A stretch of DNA of 17,087 nucleotides from JAFGPS01 sp964628465 (lineage in GTDB: Bacteria > Planctomycetota > Phycisphaerae > Sedimentisphaerales > Anaerobacaceae): positions 1 to 17,087 of the forward strand of contig CAZVOA010000053.1 in assembly GCA_964628465.1 (NCBI GenBank), written 5' to 3'. The notes beneath the pieces are model-generated. The model saw nothing but the letters and a program-made list of their open reading frames with translations, was not told the origin of the DNA and did not search any database. This document shows positions 14,701-17,087 of this stretch, in pieces (position 1 is the stretch's first letter; each line of letters opens with the position of its first letter). A program made the translations under genes and the position numbers.

Positions 14701-15798
14701 ATGATCAAAAATAAACCATCATGGCTACAATACACACTCGCGGCTGTTATCCTGATGCTATTGATAACTGCTGCTTTGGTTTTTATTTATTTTACACAGG
14801 AACAGAAATCTGATCCTGCAAGCAAAGCTACCATCCTCAAAGCTGCCGCAGAGCAACTTAATAAAGACCCTAATAATTTGACTAATGACGATTTTACTAA
14901 AATAACAAAAATCGTTCTTTCAGAGAGAACTCTCAGTAATATTATATTTATTAAGAAGTTTCCAAATCTGAAGGAATTATATTTATATCAAATTCATTAT
15001 CCTGAAAATCAAATTCCAAAATGGAAAACCTTTCTGTCAAAACTGGGTATTTATAATTTATCTGAAAGATGTTTGATTGACTATAGTCCATTTAAAAAGC
15101 TATCTAATTTACGTTTATTATTACTATCCGATTCACGTATTAAAGACATCAAAATACTATCAGGTCTTACAAATTTACAGGTTCTTAGATTAGAAAGAAG
15201 TGATAGAATAAGTAATATCAAGCCTCTTTCAAGCCTGATTAATTTAAAAGAACTTACTCTCAGCGGTAAACAAATAAGCGATATTAAACCTTTAGAACAA
15301 CTTAAAAACCTCGAAAACCTTTATCTGAACCTTTCGATATCTGACCTTAAACCGATTAAGAATCTTATAAAACTGGAAGAAATCGGATTTAGCTTTACTC
15401 AAGTATCTGATATTGAGCCTTTAAAAGGATTAACAAACCTGAAATCACTTAATATGAGTAATTCAAATATTAACGACCTTGAGCCTCTGAGAGATTTGAC
15501 AAACCTAACATCTCTTACTTTTAGTTATTCAGAGGTATCTGATCTTGAACCGCTTAGAAATTTAATAAATCTTGATAGTTTAAAGTTAAGGTTTAATATG
15601 GTAACTGATATTGAACCAATAGGCGAACTATATAATTTGAAATTCCTCGATATCGGTGGGATAAATATATCAAATCTTGAACCTTTAAAGAAACTAAAAA
15701 ATTTGAAAAGCCTTTATATTGATAATTGCCCCAATATAACGGATGAACAAATAGATGACTTACAACAAGCTCTGCCAAACCTAAAAATTCAAAGATAA
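14701..15798 (+). CDS. membrane-anchored leucine-rich-repeat protein, copy 1
   Basis: The 365-residue product begins MIKNKPSWLQYTLAAVILML, a short basic tip and one membrane helix (about 8-31) followed by TQEQKSDP. The LRR domain should therefore lie outside the cytoplasm. After a linker, about nine repeats of 22 residues run from roughly residue 113 (LSNLRLLLLSDSRIKDIKIL, LTNLKSLNMSNSNINDLEPL and so on). The consensus is LxNLxxLxLxxxxIsDIePLxx, the internalin type, which forms a curved binding surface. The end, NCPNITDEQIDDLQQALPNL, is a capping segment. Ligand unknown. The start follows AGAGA. It lies 12 bases after the membrane protein gene and 18 before its paralogue. Confidence 0.88.
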   Translation: MIKNKPSWLQYTLAAVILMLLITAALVFIYFTQEQKSDPASKATILKAAAEQLNKDPNNLTNDDFTKITKIVLSERTLSNIIFIKKFPNLKELYLYQIHYPENQIPKWKTFLSKLGIYNLSERCLIDYSPFKKLSNLRLLLLSDSRIKDIKILSGLTNLQVLRLERSDRISNIKPLSSLINLKELTLSGKQISDIKPLEQLKNLENLYLNLSISDLKPIKNLIKLEEIGFSFTQVSDIEPLKGLTNLKSLNMSNSNINDLEPLRDLTNLTSLTFSYSEVSDLEPLRNLINLDSLKLRFNMVTDIEPIGELYNLKFLDIGGINISNLEPLKKLKNLKSLYIDNCPNITDEQIDDLQQALPNLKIQR

Positions 15799-15816
15799 AA
15801 AAACGATATTGAAAAA

Positions 15817-16968
15817 ATGAACGATATTCAAAAGAAACCATCCTGGCTAAAATACACGCTCGCGGCTGTTGTCGTGTTGCTATTAATGACTTCTGTGTTG
15901 GTTTATATTTGGCTCACACAGGAGCAGAAATCCGACCCGGTAAGCGAGGCAATATTCCGACGATATGCCTCACAAAAGATACCTTATCCTTCGCGGAATT
16001 ACCCTTATGACGCACTATTTCCCACTTATAAAGACCCCAACGAACTGACTGATGAAGATTTTGCGAAATTACGCCAGCTTCTCCTTAGTCAAACAATAGA
16101 AGTAACTGATATAAAGATTCTCGGAAAATTCACTGGTTTGATACAGCTTAAGCTCGATATTCGTTACCCGCAAAAAGCAATACCTCAATGGATGAAGATT
16201 CTGGCAAAGCTGGGCATTTATGACCTTGATAAAAGATTTACGATTGATTTAAGTCCTCTTAAGAAAATGACTGGACTCAAAGAACTTGACCTGTCACATT
16301 CATCCATAAACAATTTCGAAGCCCTTGCCGCTCTAACAAATCTGGAAACTGTTATTCTTTTTTATAATAAAATATCAGATATTGAGCCATTAAAGCACCT
16401 GACAAACCTTAAAACACTTTATATTAACTGCTCTTTGATACCGGACTTGAAGCATTTAGAGAACCTGCAGAACCTTACAGATCTTAGAATTACAGAAGGA
16501 CAATTTTCTGACATCGAACCTTTAAAAAATCTCAAAGGGTTGAAAGTTCTTTGCCTTTTTTCAAGCCAGATTTCCAATATCGAGGCACTAAAGGAATTAA
16601 CAAATCTGAATTATCTTTCTCTTCGTAATACTCAAGTAACTAATCTTGAATCGATCAGAAGTTTGACAAATCTGGAAGGCCTTGATCTTGAATATACTTC
16701 AATTACTAATCTTGAATTGATAAAGGACATGAAAAAATTAAAAAATCTGGTCATTGAGGGTACGAAGGTAACAAGTCTTGAACCGTTAAGCGGTTTAACA
16801 AACATGGAAGAATTAAGGATTGACGGGACAGATATTAATGATTTGAAACCATTAATGGGTCTGACGAAGTTGAAGATAATCTTTATGCGAAGATGTCCAA
16901 ACATAACAGCTAATCAAGTGGAAGAATTAAGAAAAGCTTTGCCGAATCTGAGTATAAAAACAAATTAG
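15817..16968 (+). CDS. membrane-anchored leucine-rich-repeat protein, copy 2
   Basis: This 383-residue paralogue of the preceding gene has the same layout: KKPSWLKYTLAAVVVLLLM anchor, TQEQKSDP, a longer linker (a Pro/Tyr-rich insert of about 15 residues, PYPSRNYPYDALFP), then IPQWMKILAKLGIYDL. About nine 22-residue repeats follow (for example LTNLETVILFYNKISDIEPL, LTNMEELRIDGTDINDLKPL), with an NITANQVEELRKALPNL cap. Anchor and cap are closely similar to copy 1, at DNA level too, but the exposed repeat positions differ widely. This suggests tandem duplication followed by change of the binding face. The ribosome site is weak, so translation may depend on coupling to the upstream gene. What it binds cannot be told. 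Confidence 0.88.
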   Translation: MNDIQKKPSWLKYTLAAVVVLLLMTSVLVYIWLTQEQKSDPVSEAIFRRYASQKIPYPSRNYPYDALFPTYKDPNELTDEDFAKLRQLLLSQTIEVTDIKILGKFTGLIQLKLDIRYPQKAIPQWMKILAKLGIYDLDKRFTIDLSPLKKMTGLKELDLSHSSINNFEALAALTNLETVILFYNKISDIEPLKHLTNLKTLYINCSLIPDLKHLENLQNLTDLRITEGQFSDIEPLKNLKGLKVLCLFSSQISNIEALKELTNLNYLSLRNTQVTNLESIRSLTNLEGLDLEYTSITNLELIKDMKKLKNLVIEGTKVTSLEPLSGLTNMEELRIDGTDINDLKPLMGLTKLKIIFMRRCPNITANQVEELRKALPNLSIKTN

Positions 16969-16987
16969 CATTAATATAAAAAATGAA

Positions 16988-17087
16988 ATGAAACCATCAT
17001 TGCGAAAATATTTAGCCGCGACCGTTTTTTTGTCGTTATGATGTGCTCCCATTTTATGTACCATATGTTAATAGAGAGTTACACACA
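16988..17087 (+). pseudogene. third copy of the LRR-protein anchor segment, frameshifted, cut by window edge
   Basis: ATG 16988 reads MKPSLRKYLAATVFLSL and stops at TGA 17039-17041. The opening KPS...KY.AA matches the anchors of the two LRR proteins upstream. If one T is restored to the T7 run at 17025-17031, the frame continues ATVFFVVMMCSHFMYHML through to the window end, completing a membrane helix. I infer a one-base deletion; what follows outside the window is unknown, so it need not be an LRR gene. No ribosome site is visible. Confidence 0.45.

Noticed and set aside
14800..16950. DNA direct repeats of about 66 bases as a tandem array or CRISPR
   Set aside because: The periodicity is explained by 22-residue leucine-rich repeats in two reading frames. 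The DNA units are degenerate and have no spacers.

Overview
The window reads as a piece of an AT-rich, Gram-negative-type bacterial chromosome. MurE carries the DNPR motif of the meso-diaminopimelate enzyme, and there are many exported or membrane-anchored proteins. An ECF sigma factor opening in DADTQLMLQVK, a membrane protein ending in a pseudopilin-like module, and internalin-style LRR proteins closing with an NIT(D/A)xQ...ALPNL cap together suggest Planctomycetota, perhaps Phycisphaerae. This is an inference from sequence style, not a proven assignment. There are no rRNA or tRNA genes, CRISPR arrays, transposases or phage genes.

Left arm (1-2917), accessory and partly decayed. The start of a HAD-family hydrolase runs off the left edge on the minus strand and appears frameshifted. 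Divergent from it is an ECF sigma factor gene broken by an in-frame TGA in the region-4 helix-turn-helix and lacking a normal start codon. Next come two plus-strand genes of unknown role: a secreted cysteine-rich protein with an NCHG motif (possible papain/NlpC-like fold) and a membrane-anchored protein.

Housekeeping core (3052-13183). A strong promoter drives rmuC, followed closely by a predicted HELFH zinc peptidase and trxB, which may form one operon. A minus-strand dinJ-yafQ toxin-antitoxin module lies between trxB and trxA. The antitoxin is intact, but the toxin gene has lost one base in an A-tract, although all its catalytic histidines and its aspartate remain downstream. trxA has its own good promoter. 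An inverted-repeat element separates it from recJ. A minus-strand transglutaminase-like lipoprotein is convergent with recJ and divergent from murE. Inside murE, a nested inverted repeat encodes about a dozen residues that look like an in-frame insertion.

Right arm (13184-17087), surface or envelope genes. A single-pass membrane protein is followed at 12- and 18-base spacing by two paralogous membrane-anchored LRR proteins. A third copy of their anchor segment, frameshifted at a T-tract, runs off the right edge. The anchor is conserved between copies while the LRR ectodomains have diverged.

Theme: four accessory genes (HAD, sigma factor, yafQ, third anchor copy) carry disabling lesions. Three of these are best explained by loss of a single base. 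The long housekeeping genes, including murE with an A8 tract, are intact. That favours real decay, or slippage-type expression switching, over general sequence error, but only reads or related genomes can decide.
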